From Talpa occidentalis (Eukaryota; Chordata; Mammalia; Eulipotyphla; Talpidae), in assembly GCF_014898055.3 (NCBI RefSeq), contig NW_026555331.1, positions 94,200,684 through 94,264,683 of the forward strand: a DNA stretch of 64,000 nucleotides, in the 5' to 3' direction. Below, one piece after another: positions 49,165-60,897 of the stretch. The notes below the pieces were generated by a model. That model was not told the DNA's origin, made no database searches, and worked only from the letters and a program-made list of their open reading frames with translations. The stretch's first letter is position 1, and the number at the start of each line of letters is the position of its first letter. The translations under genes and the position numbers were made by a program.

Positions 49165-49375
49165 ATGTGAAACCATTTTTTTTATTTTTTTACATCATTG
49201 TTCATTTTCAAACAATGTTTGCTCCCACCCAGTGTAGTCCCCACAGAATTTTCTTCACCAATGCACCTGTGCACCATCACCTCAGTCTCCTGTGCTCCTC
49301 CCTCCCTCCTTCTGATCCCTCTCCCCCTCCCCTGCAGGATGTCTCTGATCTATAATTGTCTATTTTTATGAAAAC
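49165..49375 (-). mobile_element. L1 3'UTR end (antisense)
   Basis: The C/T-rich text (ctccctccctccttctgatc, ctcccctgcaggatgtctct) is the reverse complement of the 3'UTR of the L1 at 56440-57003, including cagagacatcctgcagggg. It is a 3'-end-only insertion. Confidence 0.85.
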
Positions 49376-49894
49376 TATATTTTCATTAACATTGACTAAA
49401 AAAAAATGCACATGCTCTCATGGATTTCCAACATTCTCACAAAGATCCATAAGCACTTACACTATTACCCAGAGAACCTCAGCCCTTGAGTTAGGGAGAT
49501 TTTAGAAAACCTTTGAAACTCAACTTTTCAGATAAAATGTGTATAATTATAATCCTAACTTAAATATGTAACCTACAAATGTGACTGCTATTATTCACTC
49601 TTATTATCACATCTATTTCTTATTACTGTAAATTTCCCTTCTGTATTTAATCTCTTCTCTGCCTTTCCTTCATAACATTCCTGAACATACCTTCTATGGG
49701 CCACACCTCCTGTCTGTGTTAAGCATCAGCAGCTGCTTGCACTGCGGCCTCTCACTATTATAGGCTAGTGGCTTTTTTCCTTTCCAATTCTTACTTTTTA
49801 TTCTCCCAGGCACCATGTTATTCCCTCCACTCTCACCATTTCCATTATATTCACTACATATTATTTTTTCTCTACGCATCATCTGAACCATTTG
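49376..49894. other. Unassigned sequence before the LTR pair
   Basis: No repeat or exon recognised. Confidence 0.4.
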
Positions 49895-49899
49895 GGGGC

Positions 49900-50350
49900 T
49901 GTAAGGGCAGGAATGGGCCACAGTGCAGGTTTTCTATGATCCCAGCAGATGGGGTGAGGGAGGAGTCAGAGCCCTCAGTGGCTTTTGCAAGCTTTTATTG
50001 GGATTTACCAGGCACAAGGCAGGCAGGGGTGCTGGGGGGCCGGGAGGCTGGCAGTCCTCCCAGCCCCCAGCAAGTCTTCACTCTATCTGGGCTCTCTGGC
50101 ATTCTCTGGTGGCCTTGTTCTCGTGGTTCTTCTGCTTCGTGCTGCTTCTGCTTCTCTCTCAGCTTCTGCTGGAGTCCCCGCGACACCACCCCTAAAAGCC
50201 CAGTCTTAGGCCAGGTGAATCCCATCTACCTATGCCCACACCCTATTCCAGGTGCCCATCATCAGGCATGCATTCAGGGCCACAGAGTTCCATCATCTAT
50301 CCTGATGCTGGGAGGGCAGAAAAGCCTGATACTTTTTACCTTACCCTACA
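49900..50350 (-). mobile_element. Solo LTR of an endogenous retrovirus, copy 1
   Basis: On the minus strand it runs from tgtagggtaaggtaaaaag to cctgcccttaca, so it has TG...CA ends. A perfect 5-bp duplication (ggggc at 49895-49899 and 50351-50355) flanks it. AATAAA on the minus strand (49999-49994) lies about 95 bases from the 3' end, as expected for an LTR R/U5 part. No internal viral gene is present. Aligned to copy 2 (50659-51124) it matches along its entire length but is visibly diverged. The 207-codon frame across it (49768-50391) is a shadow. The family is not recognised. Confidence 0.88.
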
Positions 50351-50658
50351 GGGGCCTCCTATTTGTTAGGTGCTTCCTTTTCTCAATTTAATACCTTGAC
50401 CCAGTTGCTATTCTTACATTTGTAACTCATTTTGTGAGTTCCATATCCCACATACATTTCTGTAATTATATAGTAAGATACAATTTTCATGTAAACAAAA
50501 TCTTACTATGTATGTATAAAGAAACCTAATATTTTAAATTGCCTACTATAAAGTGTATTACCATGGCCTCTCTCTCTTGTGTAAATACTCACAGTAATGA
50601 ATTTTTAAGGTCCTAATATCATTCTTTACAATCTCTAGTTCCAGCTACATAGTGTATC
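50351..50658. other. Spacer between the inverted LTRs
   Basis: AT-rich sequence of about 300 bases, with no internal retroviral sequence. It separates two independent insertions. Confidence 0.7.
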
Positions 50659-50848
50659 TGTAGGGTAAAGAAAATATCAGGCTTTTCTGCCCTTCCGCCA
50701 TCAGGATAGATGATGGATCCTTGTCCTGAATGCATGCCTGATGGCGGGCACCTGGAATAGGGTGCGGGCATAGGTAGATGGGATTCAGCTGAGCTAAGAC
50801 TGTGCTTTTTAAGGGCGGCATCACGGGGACGCCAGCAGCAGCACCAGT

Positions 50849-50884
<36 letters not shown>

Positions 50885-51124
50885 AGCCGAAAGAGAAGCC
50901 GAGAAGCAGCAGAACGAACGCTAGAGAGCCCAGATAGAGTGAAGACTTGCTGGGGCTGGGAGGCCTGCCAGCCTCCCAGCCCCCCAGCCAGCACCCCTGC
51001 CTGCCATATGCCTGGTGAACCCCAAATAAAAGACCTGCAAAAAACCACTGAGGATTCTGACTCCTCCTTTACCCGGTCTGCATGGGATCAGAAAACCTGC
51101 ACTGTGCCCAGTCCGGCCTTTACA
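50659..51124 (+). mobile_element. Solo LTR of an endogenous retrovirus, copy 2
   Basis: It runs from tgtagggtaaagaaaatatc to cagtccggcctttaca, flanked by a perfect 5-bp duplication (gtatc at 50654-50658 and 51125-51129). AATAAA lies at 51025-51030. The shared blocks with copy 1 include gaatgcatgcctgatg, atagggtgcgggcatagg, agcccagatagagtgaag and cctgccagcctcccag. A (CAG)n tract sits in its middle. No viral gene is left. Confidence 0.9.
50831..50880 (+). repeat. (CAG)n tract inside LTR copy 2
   Basis: About ten uninterrupted CAG units (50851-50880) preceded by imperfect ones. The corresponding part of copy 1 has only scattered CAG/CTG-like triplets (ctgcttctgcttc), so expansion happened in this copy or lineage. 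Confidence 0.9.
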
Positions 51125-51129
51125 GTATC

Positions 51130-52590
<1,461 letters not shown>

Positions 52591-52603
52591 AAGAAACTAT
52601 CTT

Positions 52604-52892
52604 GGGGGCCTCCCTCATGGCACAGGGGTTTGACTGCAGCACTGTGAGGCTGTCCAAGGCCTTTGCAGCGTGAGTTCAATCCTGGCGGCTGGGGAGCAAC
52701 CCACATGGCGCAGCGGGCCTCTCCTGTCTCGCCCACTGCTCCCCTCAGCAGTGTATTTGGGCACATCTGCCTGCTCTGCTCCCCACTCTCTCTAGAGAAT
52801 CTTCTCAACAACCCCCCCGCCCCCGCCGCGACTCTGGCCTGTACCCCACTCCTTAAAAACAACAACAAAAAAAAAATTAAAAGAAAGAAAAA
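52604..52892 (+). mobile_element. Full-length tRNA-derived SINE, mixed subtype
   Basis: The head is ggggcctccctcatggcaca, the B box agttcaatcctgg. The body has a C/G-rich insertion (acccccccgcccccgccgcg, 52811-52830) and the tail is an unusual A/C-rich run with no AATAAA or terminator. A perfect 13-bp target duplication (aagaaactatctt, 52591-52603 and 52893-52905) brackets it. Confidence 0.92.
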
Positions 52893-52905
52893 AAGAAACT
52901 ATCTT

Positions 52906-53504
52906 CGTATTATCTGTTCCGAGTTCTTGCACTCAGTTTTACAAGTTGTTACTTTCCTATTTAATTGGAAATAATGAAGATACCGATGTATCAAGAGAGT
53001 CCGAGTTGTTGTGTCTCTTATTACAATCATAACTTCATTGAAGCAAAGCAAACTAAAAAGATAAACATTCATCTTAAATGATGGATATTTCCTTGTGTCT
53101 TCACTTAGTTTCTTCCAGAAGATTTCATCCTTCACATTGATTTCATTCTAACAACTTGCTTTTGTCCAGCTGTATGTGGTTTTTGTGGGACTACAAAACA
53201 AGGTGTCCTGTTTTTTTTTTTTTTTATCCAAAATGAGATGGATGATTCAGTCATATTTGGCGCATTAGACTTTGCATCCTGGGGCTTTAAATGTTGAGTG
53301 GAATGATTCAAGGACAGGATTAAAATAGCTGGACCTAAATAATTACAGCAGTAATTGGATACCTGTCCCTATCTGAGCCCAACTCTGCAGCTATCTTGTC
53401 ATCTTCAGAAACAACTAGTATTCTTTTCATAAAGGATTAAGTGGACCAGAATCAATTTCTGTTGCCTACAATCCTAAAAGCTTAACTTATTATAACAGCA
53501 GTTA
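52906..53504. other. Unassigned sequence
   Basis: A poly(T) run at 53210-53225; otherwise nothing recognised. Confidence 0.4.
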
Positions 53505-53600
53505 ATTAAATCATTCAAAAAATGTTGACTGAACCCCTCTGTATGCCAGATAATATCCAACACACTTGGAGTACCACAAAGAACAAAACACACAAAAGAT
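53505..53600 (-). mobile_element. L2-type 3' end (antisense)
   Basis: Order: aaatcattcaaaaaatgttg, actgaacccctctgtatgcc, agataatatccaacacactt and ggagtaccacaaagaac. This matches the reverse complement of the L2 3' end. Confidence 0.65.
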
Positions 53601-53614
53601 GAAAATAATGCTAA

Positions 53615-53770
53615 TTTGAACAATGTGCCAACTTTAATTATTGCTTACAGTAGGACAATTTCCCAACAATATTTGTGTGTTAGATCATCCAATCTTCACA
53701 AAGCAACTCTGTGAGGTACATGCTAAATGTCTCTCATTTGATACAGAAAGAAAATGGCTCTCTGTGTGAT
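53615..53770 (-). mobile_element. MIR (antisense), partial
   Basis: Order: tgtgttagatcatccaatct, tcacaaagcaactctgtgag, gtacatgctaaatgtctctc. It is the first half of an antisense MIR; the tRNA-derived end is missing. Confidence 0.65.
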
Positions 53771-54199
53771 GGAAATCTGGTAGACATTAGAGACTGCTAG
53801 AAGCTCATCCAAACTCCATTACCCTTGACTCCTTGGTAACAGAATCCTCATCTTATTGAATAAATATACATCCATCCAATCAACTATCTCTCCTGGATTC
53901 TTTGCGTAAAGAGGCTACTAATGAGAGTTAAGCAGATATAGGGCAAAGTATGTAAGAATTCTATTTAAAGAAAGTACTGGCAAGTTATCATTTAACTTTT
54001 GTACTCTTCTTCCAGCTTCCTGCCTGTAATATTGATATGTTGGCTAAAAACCAGAAGTGTCTAATACTATTAAGTTTCAGAATGGAAACCCTGTACTAAG
54101 AATGGTAGAGTTTCATAAAGTAGTCCAAAAGTACGTAAGCAAATGATTATAGAGAAAAATTTTCCTACCACGAATTTGGCAAATAAAGTTATATTAGAA

Positions 54200-54226
54200 A
54201 ACACACACATACATACACACACACAC
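54200..54226. repeat. (CA)n microsatellite
   Basis: Imperfect CA run of about 27 bases. Confidence 0.88.
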
Positions 54227-54640
54227 CTGCTACAAAGCCAGTAAGAGGCCAATTTTTGAAGAGATCCAATACTAAATAAATGTGTTTGGGCATTTTCCTA
54301 AATGTAGAAAGGAACAATAAAAGGATTACCAATAAGTTCAGAAACCTGATCAATATGGAAAAACATCAATTAAACCAAGACGCACAACTATTCTTCATGT
54401 GTCAGAAGATGGGAATAATGGCAGGAAGATTTGTCTATTTCTTCACTGCTATGAAGAATGCGTGATACAGAGTAATGCATCAAAAATATTTGTAAAATGA
54501 ATACATGTGACATTTTTCAATAAGAAAAAAATGAAGTAGAAGATTTAGAAGAGATTTAGAGTTAAGAAAGAGAACATGGCACATAGTGTCTCATTTTTCT
54601 CTCTCCTTTTCCTAATGCAGCTGTCCTTTTAAAATGTAAC

Positions 54641-54689
<49 letters not shown>

Positions 54690-54690
54690 G
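54641..54690. repeat. (GA)n microsatellite with purine-rich flank
   Basis: GA run of about 45 bases with one aaag interruption. Confidence 0.93.
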
Positions 54691-56179
54691 AGAGACAGAG
54701 GACAGAGAGGAATGGGGGAAGGGAGGGCAGGGGATAGGGAACAAGAGAGGGAGGGGAGAGAGAAAGAAGGTGGCACAAATATAAGGGTTCTGGAGTCTAT
54801 ACACTAGGAACTAGACTGAATTTTAAGGACCACACACCCTTTCTTTAAATGGACATAAATGAAACTGTTCTTAATATACAAAGCTTTCATGGTTGGAAAA
54901 ATGGTTTTCTTTCACATAGTTTGTATTTCCTTTTTTTGTTGTTGTTAAATATAACTACTGCCATATAAATAACCATGATTCCCAAAGGATGCCTTAACTG
55001 AGTTCACCAATTTAAAATAACACTGATACATAAGCATCAGGTCTATTCTTAAATTATTTTTCATACCTACCAAAAACATTACTTAACAATGTTCTTTGAT
55101 TTAGCATGATCTTGTCATCTTAGGTCTTCACTTTTTGTGTCAAGAACATGTTCTCTGAATTGATCGAATCTAATTTGCACTTTAATGAGAAGAATTTAGA
55201 GATAATAGCTTTCTTAAAGAACTCAAAGTAAATTCTCTTTGGTTCTTGGATTTGGTTTATTTTTCCATCAAAATGCTTTGAATAAAACCTCTTTTTTATC
55301 CTTCTAGTGGAAGCCTGTGGTTAGTCACATATGTGATGTGACATGTAAAGAAATAAGAAAAATTAAGTGGGGTGCAGATGGGATAGCTTCTCCTAGGAAA
55401 TCTTGTAACTAGTCTGACATAAGTCTGTGAAAAGAGAAATATTCTAAGTGCATTATTAAATCAAGAGTCACAGCTATTGTTTGTGCCTCAGATGGAGATG
55501 GGAATGATGTCAGCACTTTCTTATCATCTTTGTGTCTTTTTAATTGTGTAGAAAGAGAATGGCAATATTCAGTCAGAATTCCCTATGGTGCATTCACAGA
55601 CTTCCTGTTTCCCAGAAAAAGGCTTTCTTTAGGCACATAAAATGAGTGCCAGGAGGAGTCCACTTTGCTGTCTGTTGGAAAGCAGAATAATTCTGGCATT
55701 CTCATCAAGTCAACGGATGTGCCACTTTGCTTAGTTGGTGGTAGGAGATAATTATGTTGGAGAAGTTGGAGCAGGCTCTTTGGTACATTGTACCTAGGCT
55801 AAAAACATATTTTTCATATGAGGGAAAACATAAATCTCACAAAGAAGCCACAAGCAATGTCCAGATAAATGAATCTGATGGATTGGATGCATTATTTATT
55901 AATCACTTTAAATGAAGATATCTAAATAATTATTAGTAGTCAGCATGTATGACTATAGTCATTTAAAAAATTAATGTACATCGTATGTATACAAATATAA
56001 ATTATTATGATGACTGATATTATTTATTGGACTTCGTAAGTCCAAATGATAAGATAAGCAATGGAAAAATCATAGACATGAAAAAAGATGAGTCAAAATA
56101 GTAATCATAGTTCCTGAAATAAAAGTAGGATGAAATTAAATGGAATGCTAATGCTATGATTTTATTTAGAATTATCTGT

Positions 56180-56400
56180 TCATTCATCTATAAAATGAAT
56201 GCTCCAAGTGCATGTTAGGTACTGTGCCAGATATTGGGTATGTCGTTATAAGCAAAACATAGGGTATCTGAGTTCTCGGATCTTGTTCAGAGGGAACACT
56301 AAACAAATCAACCACACAAATACATAATAATAGTAAACTGCAATGTTACATAGAACAAAAGGCAATAGAATTCTATGAGAGAATATGATAGGGACCCTAA
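56180..56400 (-). mobile_element. Ancient L2/CR1-like LINE, antisense, segment 1
   Basis: Order: cattcatctataaaatgaat, gcatgttaggtactgtgcca, gatattgggtatgtcgttat, agcaaaacatagggtatctg and aacaaatcaaccacac. It matches the antisense end of an ancient mammal-wide repeat that runs into L2-type ORF2 sequence. An L1 inserted after it separates it from segment 2. Confidence 0.6.
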
Positions 56401-56439
56401 ATTAGATGAAGAGATTCGGAGAGTAACCTATAAGGAAAT

Positions 56440-57003
56440 TCTATTTAAATTTAAGCATACAACCCAAAGGACACAAAAACATTGATTCAAAAGAACACCT
56501 GTAAACCTATGTTTATTGAAGCACTATTTACAATAGGTAAAACCTGGAAACAACCCAAATGCCCAAAAATAGATGACTGGATCAAGAAGATGTGGTACAT
56601 ATACACAATGGAATATTACTCAGCATTCAAAAAAGATACACTCATGCCATTCGCAGCAACGTGGATGGAGCTAGAAGGAATTATGCTCAGTGAAATAAGC
56701 CAGAAGGAAAAAGAAAAATATCGGATGGTTTCACTAACAGCAGGAATATAGGGGAACCAAATAAGACATTGGTGTAAAAAAATAATAACAGCACAAAACA
56801 CAACAAAGCAAAAACAGACATAAATCAGAGACATCCTGCAGGGGAGGAGGAGGGAGAGGGATCAGAGGGAGGGAGGGAGGAGCACAGGGGACTGTGGTGA
56901 TGGTGCACGGGTGCCTTGGGGAAGGAAATTCTATGGGGACTCAATCTGAGGGGGTGGGGGAAGCAAATATTGTTTAAAAAATTTTAAAAATAAAAATAAA
57001 AAA
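56440..57003 (+). mobile_element. 5'-truncated L1 3' end, G-rich 3'UTR
   Basis: ORF2 C-terminus (89 open codons, 56482-56751, MEYYSAFKKDTLMPF) followed by a G-rich 3'UTR (56838-56960) unlike that of the 13.2-kb lineage but matching 49165-49375. It ends in an A-rich tail with AATAAA. It interrupts the ancient LINE. Confidence 0.92.
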
Positions 57004-57059
57004 TAAACTCAAGGATATAAGCTGAGCAACAGTTGTAAACTTAAGTGAGAAGAAAAATA

Positions 57060-57640
57060 TTCTAAGCAGAAGCCCAAAAGTGTGTAGGGTGGGGTGGAGG
57101 GGGTTAGAAATTTTGAATTATCTCTAATGAAGACAAATATGACTGGAATATAATGAATAAGAGGGTAAGAGGCACCAGACTAGACTAGAAGAAAAATAAG
57201 AGCTATGTCATGGAGAGTCCTAGGGGACATAGAAAGGCTTTATCATGAGTAAATTATGAAACCATTGGAGCATTCTGAGCAGGAGATAATCCTGATCCAC
57301 TTATAAGACATCCACTCTGACTAATGGATTGGAAGGGGACAGGAATGAAAATGGAAAGGCCAAATAAGGGGCTGTTCCAGACAAGACCAAATAAGGGGCT
57401 TGTTCCAGACAAGAACGGGTAATGCCTAACTAGGGAAGTGGTCACAAAGATACGGAAAAAAGGCCAAATATGTTTTTTCAAGATATGTTTGACAACAGTT
57501 TTAATGATGAAGACAATGTGTTGTGTGCAGGACAAGGGTATCAAAAAGACTCCTATATTTTTGGTTTTAACACAGTGCAGAAAGGTGGAATTTTAAAAAA
57601 GCCCCAATAGTGAAATAGTAGTCAAGTTTGAGAAAAAGGA
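57060..57640 (-). mobile_element. Ancient L2/CR1-like LINE, antisense, segment 2
   Basis: Order: gagctatgtcatggagagtc, atgaaaccattggagcattc, tgagcaggagataatcctga, tccactctgactaatggatt. These are the usual antisense blocks ('...atcatgtagggccttgtagg...aagccattggagg...agcaggggagtgacatgat...'). A 27/28-base tandem duplication lies at 57360-57414. Confidence 0.6.
57360..57414. repeat. 27/28-base tandem duplication
   Basis: Two copies of ccaaataaggggctgttcc...agacaaga in a row, the second with one extra T. It looks like a recent local duplication. Confidence 0.92.
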
Positions 57641-58156
57641 GAAAATTAATGTTTTGTTTTATTATGTGTAACTAAATTCTGCCTTCAAGAAAAAACTTGA
57701 ATTCAACTGCAAGGACTGCAATTAGCGGAATCTCTCTGCTCTTATTGCCTTCAGAATCCAATTAGGTCTTGAACCAGATCACAAACATCATGGGAAGGGA
57801 TCAATCACTAAGGATGATGGATATGCTACTTTTATACAATAGAGGACTCCTTGAATGGTATGCATTTATCCCAGAACTTTCTGTGTGTTGGCTGAGACTT
57901 TGTCAGATCTGCATTGTGATTTGAAACCACTCATGTCCAAGCCTGCATCCCCAACTTCCTTTCTTTTCTCAAAAAATAAAAATCATTGTTTGAAGACTCT
58001 ATGCCCAATCCTGCTTTTCCTCTTTTTGTGTTTCACAGAAATACATTCCTGGGAAGGCTTTGTGTCCCAAACCCCATCTGAATGTTTATTTCTTAGTGAA
58101 AGAGTCCACGTGTCAGGATCTCAATAGGAAATAAATATAATTAAAATGAACTACTA
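57641..58156. other. Possible old L1 3'UTR, otherwise unassigned
   Basis: Blocks such as tgtgttggctgagactttgt and aagactctatgcccaat recall old L1-type 3'UTR sequence, but the match is weak. A plus-strand frame of 90 codons here has no recognisable protein. Confidence 0.3.
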
Positions 58157-58168
58157 AGAGTTTAATAA

Positions 58169-58427
58169 GGGCCTCCCTGGGTGCAGGTTGAGCTCAGCAC
58201 TGAAGATATTTGCAGCCTCTGCAGTGCCGGTTCAATCCCCGCCGGCCACGGAGATACACACATGGCGTGACAGACCTCTCCTGTCTCACCGGCTGCTCCC
58301 CTCAGCAGTGTATTTCATCAGTCTGCCTGTTCTGTTCCCCGCTCTGTCTCTGGTGAATCCTCTCACCCTCCTGCACATCTGGCCTGTACCGCAGTTCTTG
58401 TATAAATAAATAAATCTTTTTTAAAAA
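58169..58427 (+). mobile_element. tRNA-derived SINE with shortened A box
   Basis: The head ggcctccctgggtgcaggtt lacks several A-box bases. The B box ggttcaatccccgcc is nearly intact. Body and tail are standard. A 12-bp target duplication with one mismatch (agagtttaataa at 58157-58168, agtgtttaataa at 58428-58439) brackets it. Confidence 0.93.
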
Positions 58428-58439
58428 AGTGTTTAATAA

Positions 58440-59029
58440 AAGAATTATTGAGGAAGTATGGATAGGGGTTAAAAAACCTTATGATAATTGGTGCAGTGTC
58501 CCGGTCTTGCAAAAACTAGGAACTTCTTGACTGTAAGATTAAGAGACTTAGAACTACTGCAGCTAAGAAACTCAGAGTAGCTGTCTATACAGCATTATCT
58601 GATAGAAGTTAGGGCCATGGTTAGCAGAATTCATCCTTCTTTAAATGACTGAGCTGTGCAGAAGGTGGGGAAATAACTGTTCTTACTCTGTTCTCCAAAT
58701 CTCCAATATCCTGAAGGTCTCACATAGAACAAACCCAATCACAAGTCAGAGGGCAAAGACAATCAGTAGTGCAGTCTCCATAAAACAACCTCATCAAGCA
58801 CAGTGCAAAATGAGAAGAAGATAAAGCGAGCATGGCGTGGGGGAGGGGGTACTAATATGAACATTCTAGCATACCAGGGGAAAGAATGTTCTATGAATAA
58901 CAGGACCCAAGACAAAACTCCAGAGTTCCCTTATTAGAATCTAGAAATAAAAAAAGCTCTCTCCTAGCCCACCCTCCTCCTTCTTTCAAAACAAAATCTA
59001 GTATGTGGTGTCAAAGAGACAAAAGAAGA
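58440..59029. other. Unassigned sequence
   Basis: Moderate GC, no identified repeat. It could be the eroded middle of the same ancient LINE, but I cannot align it. Confidence 0.35.
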
Positions 59030-59440
59030 GGAAGAAAAGATTCCTTCAAGGTGAGAGCAGAAAGCACCATTAGAAATTGCTGAGCAGTTAAATAAGATGA
59101 AGGTTGAAACATCCACTGACAATATGTTTATCACGGTGGCATTAGCAAAAATATTTCTTTGAAACTGGCAAATCAGATTGGAATGATTTGCATAGTAGGA
59201 ACTGAGTTTAGGAGGACTGTGAATGTCTTCATCTCTTTGAGAAGTGCGATTCTGAGGAGGAGTAGGAGCTAAAAGTAGCTGCTGAGAGAAGAATGTAAAA
59301 TCAAAGAATTTTTTGTAGGAATCACTGGACGAAATTTTAAAATTGAAGAGACGGGTTTACAGTGAGAATGGTTAGGAGAGAGTGGTTAGCAGAGAGAGGA
59401 CCTGATTGGAATTTCAAAGTACTTAAAAATGCAGAAGGAG
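59030..59440 (-). mobile_element. Ancient L2/CR1-like LINE, antisense, segment 3
   Basis: Order: attgctgagcagttaaataa, gatgaaggttgaaacatcca, ggcaaatcagattggaatga, tctttgagaagtgcgattct. They mirror the antisense L2-type ORF2 text ('...gctgagaggtcaagtaagatg...gcctgattgg...'). No frame survives. Confidence 0.6.
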
Positions 59441-59799
59441 ATACATTCCAGAAAATATGCCAGGGCCAAAATTAATCCTAACAATGAGTACAGATGCAAG
59501 TAGTTTTGTGGATTTGGTGCTTTGAAAATGGAAGAATTCTGGTTGATGCCTTTTTTCACAGTGATGTGTAAATCTTAGTTGTTAGATGAGAGTTTAATTG
59601 GGCAATGATGGATGACAAGGGGAGTAACAGTGAAGAAATATATATACAGATATGGTAAAGTAAAATTATTAAAGGAATGTAATAAGAAAAGCAAATAGTT
59701 AAAAGTCAATGGGATATTACTATTTATTAATTTATATGCATAAAAACCTGAATTAAAATTATTAATTGATAGACTAAGGTACTTCAAAGACAATCATAT

Positions 59800-60005
59800 C
59801 TTTAAAATACCACCTTTGAATCAGATAGACCCGAATTCTCATTCAAGTTGTGAGCTATCCTCCTATGTAAAATTAATCGCTTAACCCATCTGAATTCAAT
59901 TTCTGTCTCATGAAAAGTGGATAATACCACCCACCTTCGAGAGGTATTAGCATTTAATAAAATAACATGTGCACAATGCATAGCAAATGGAGGATTCTCA
60001 TAGCA
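59800..60005 (+). mobile_element. MIR (sense)
   Basis: Order: cctttgaatcagatagaccc, atcgcttaacccatctgaat, tcatgaaaagtggataatac, gagaggtattagcatttaat and gcacaatgcatagcaaatgg. Confidence 0.85.
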
Positions 60006-60506
60006 GTTATTTTCTCCTTGCTTTTTGTAAGTAAAGATTTAAGATATATTTGTAGCATTGAGTTTGAACATATAGACAGTATGCATATAGGGAAATAAAC
60101 TGGAAGTCTATAAACCTTCAGAAGATTATGTGGGTGGCTTAATATGAGATTCATAATTGTGTTATTTTTAACTCTGCTGACACATAAAAACATCTAAAAG
60201 ATAAAACTCAAGGGAAATCTTTGGTAATACAAAACAGGGAAATACATCAAGCTTTGTATTGACTACACTTTGTAGTCATGGCCTTGAACTTGGTTTATCA
60301 TTTCATTCTTTATAAGAAAATTAATTTAAGTGAATTTTTAATTTGCTTTCTTTTCACACACAATTTTAAGGAGAACATCTCTTAGAATAGAAATTGGAAG
60401 GTTAGATAAAAATGGTGCTCATGTACAAGGGCAGAACCTTTCTCATTATGAAATACTGTCAAGTGCTCTAGTAGATTCTACTTTCCAAGAATCTCTCTTA
60501 TCTCAT
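60006..60506. other. Unassigned sequence
   Basis: No repeat or exon recognised. Confidence 0.4.
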
Positions 60507-60522
60507 ATGTCCTGCTATTTTC

Positions 60523-60789
60523 TTTTTTTATACTTTTTTAAAGATTTATTTATTTATGTATACAAGAACTAGGGTACAGGCCAGAGTTGCAAGGGGGAGA
60601 GGATGTACCAGAGACAGATTGGGGAGCAGAGCAGGCAGATTGACTGAAACAACTGACTGTTGTTCATGATGAGGGGAGCAGCAGACAAGACAGGAGAGGT
60701 CTGCTGTGCAGAGGATGGAACTCATGCTGCAGAAGCTATGGATAGCCTCACAGTGCTCTGCTTAACTCCTTGCGCCACCAGGGAGGCCT
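60523..60789 (-). mobile_element. tRNA-derived SINE (antisense), older subtype
   Basis: On the plus strand: poly(T), aaagatttatttatttatgt, accagagacagattgggga, gacaggagaggtctgctgtg and ccttgcgccaccagggaggc. An extra run of about 15 bases near 60654-60671 (actgttgttcatg) is not in the family. A target duplication with two mismatches (atgtcctgctatttt from 60507, atgccctgctgtttt from 60790) brackets it. Confidence 0.92.
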
Positions 60790-60897
60790 ATGCCCTGCTG
60801 TTTTCCTTCAGTAGATGTTCTCATTTTTTCCCCTTGTCCTGTGAACACCTCTGAGTAATTTAACCAATATATTACAACAGATAAAATGCTATGTGTC

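Larger units (their letters stand above)
53771..56179. other. Unassigned sequence with two microsatellites
   Basis: Holds (CA)n at 54200-54226 and (GA)n at 54641-54690, followed by purine-rich sequence to about 54770. No SINE or exon recognised. A minus-strand frame of 80 codons (54562-54804) is only the translation of the CT-rich strand. Confidence 0.45.

Noticed and set aside
49768..50391. 207-codon open frame, longest non-L1 frame of the window
   Set aside because: It lies across a solo LTR in antisense, has biased composition from the GC-rich LTR and resembles no protein; other frames over the same bases are open too.
52811..52830. Possible CpG island
   Set aside because: Only about 20 bases of C/G-rich insertion in a SINE body.
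54562..54804. 80-codon frame rich in Ser/Leu/Pro
   Set aside because: It is the translation of the CT strand of a GA microsatellite.
58168..58409. 73-codon frame at 58.2 kb
   Set aside because: It is a translation of the SINE in sense; the same peptide pattern recurs at other SINE copies.
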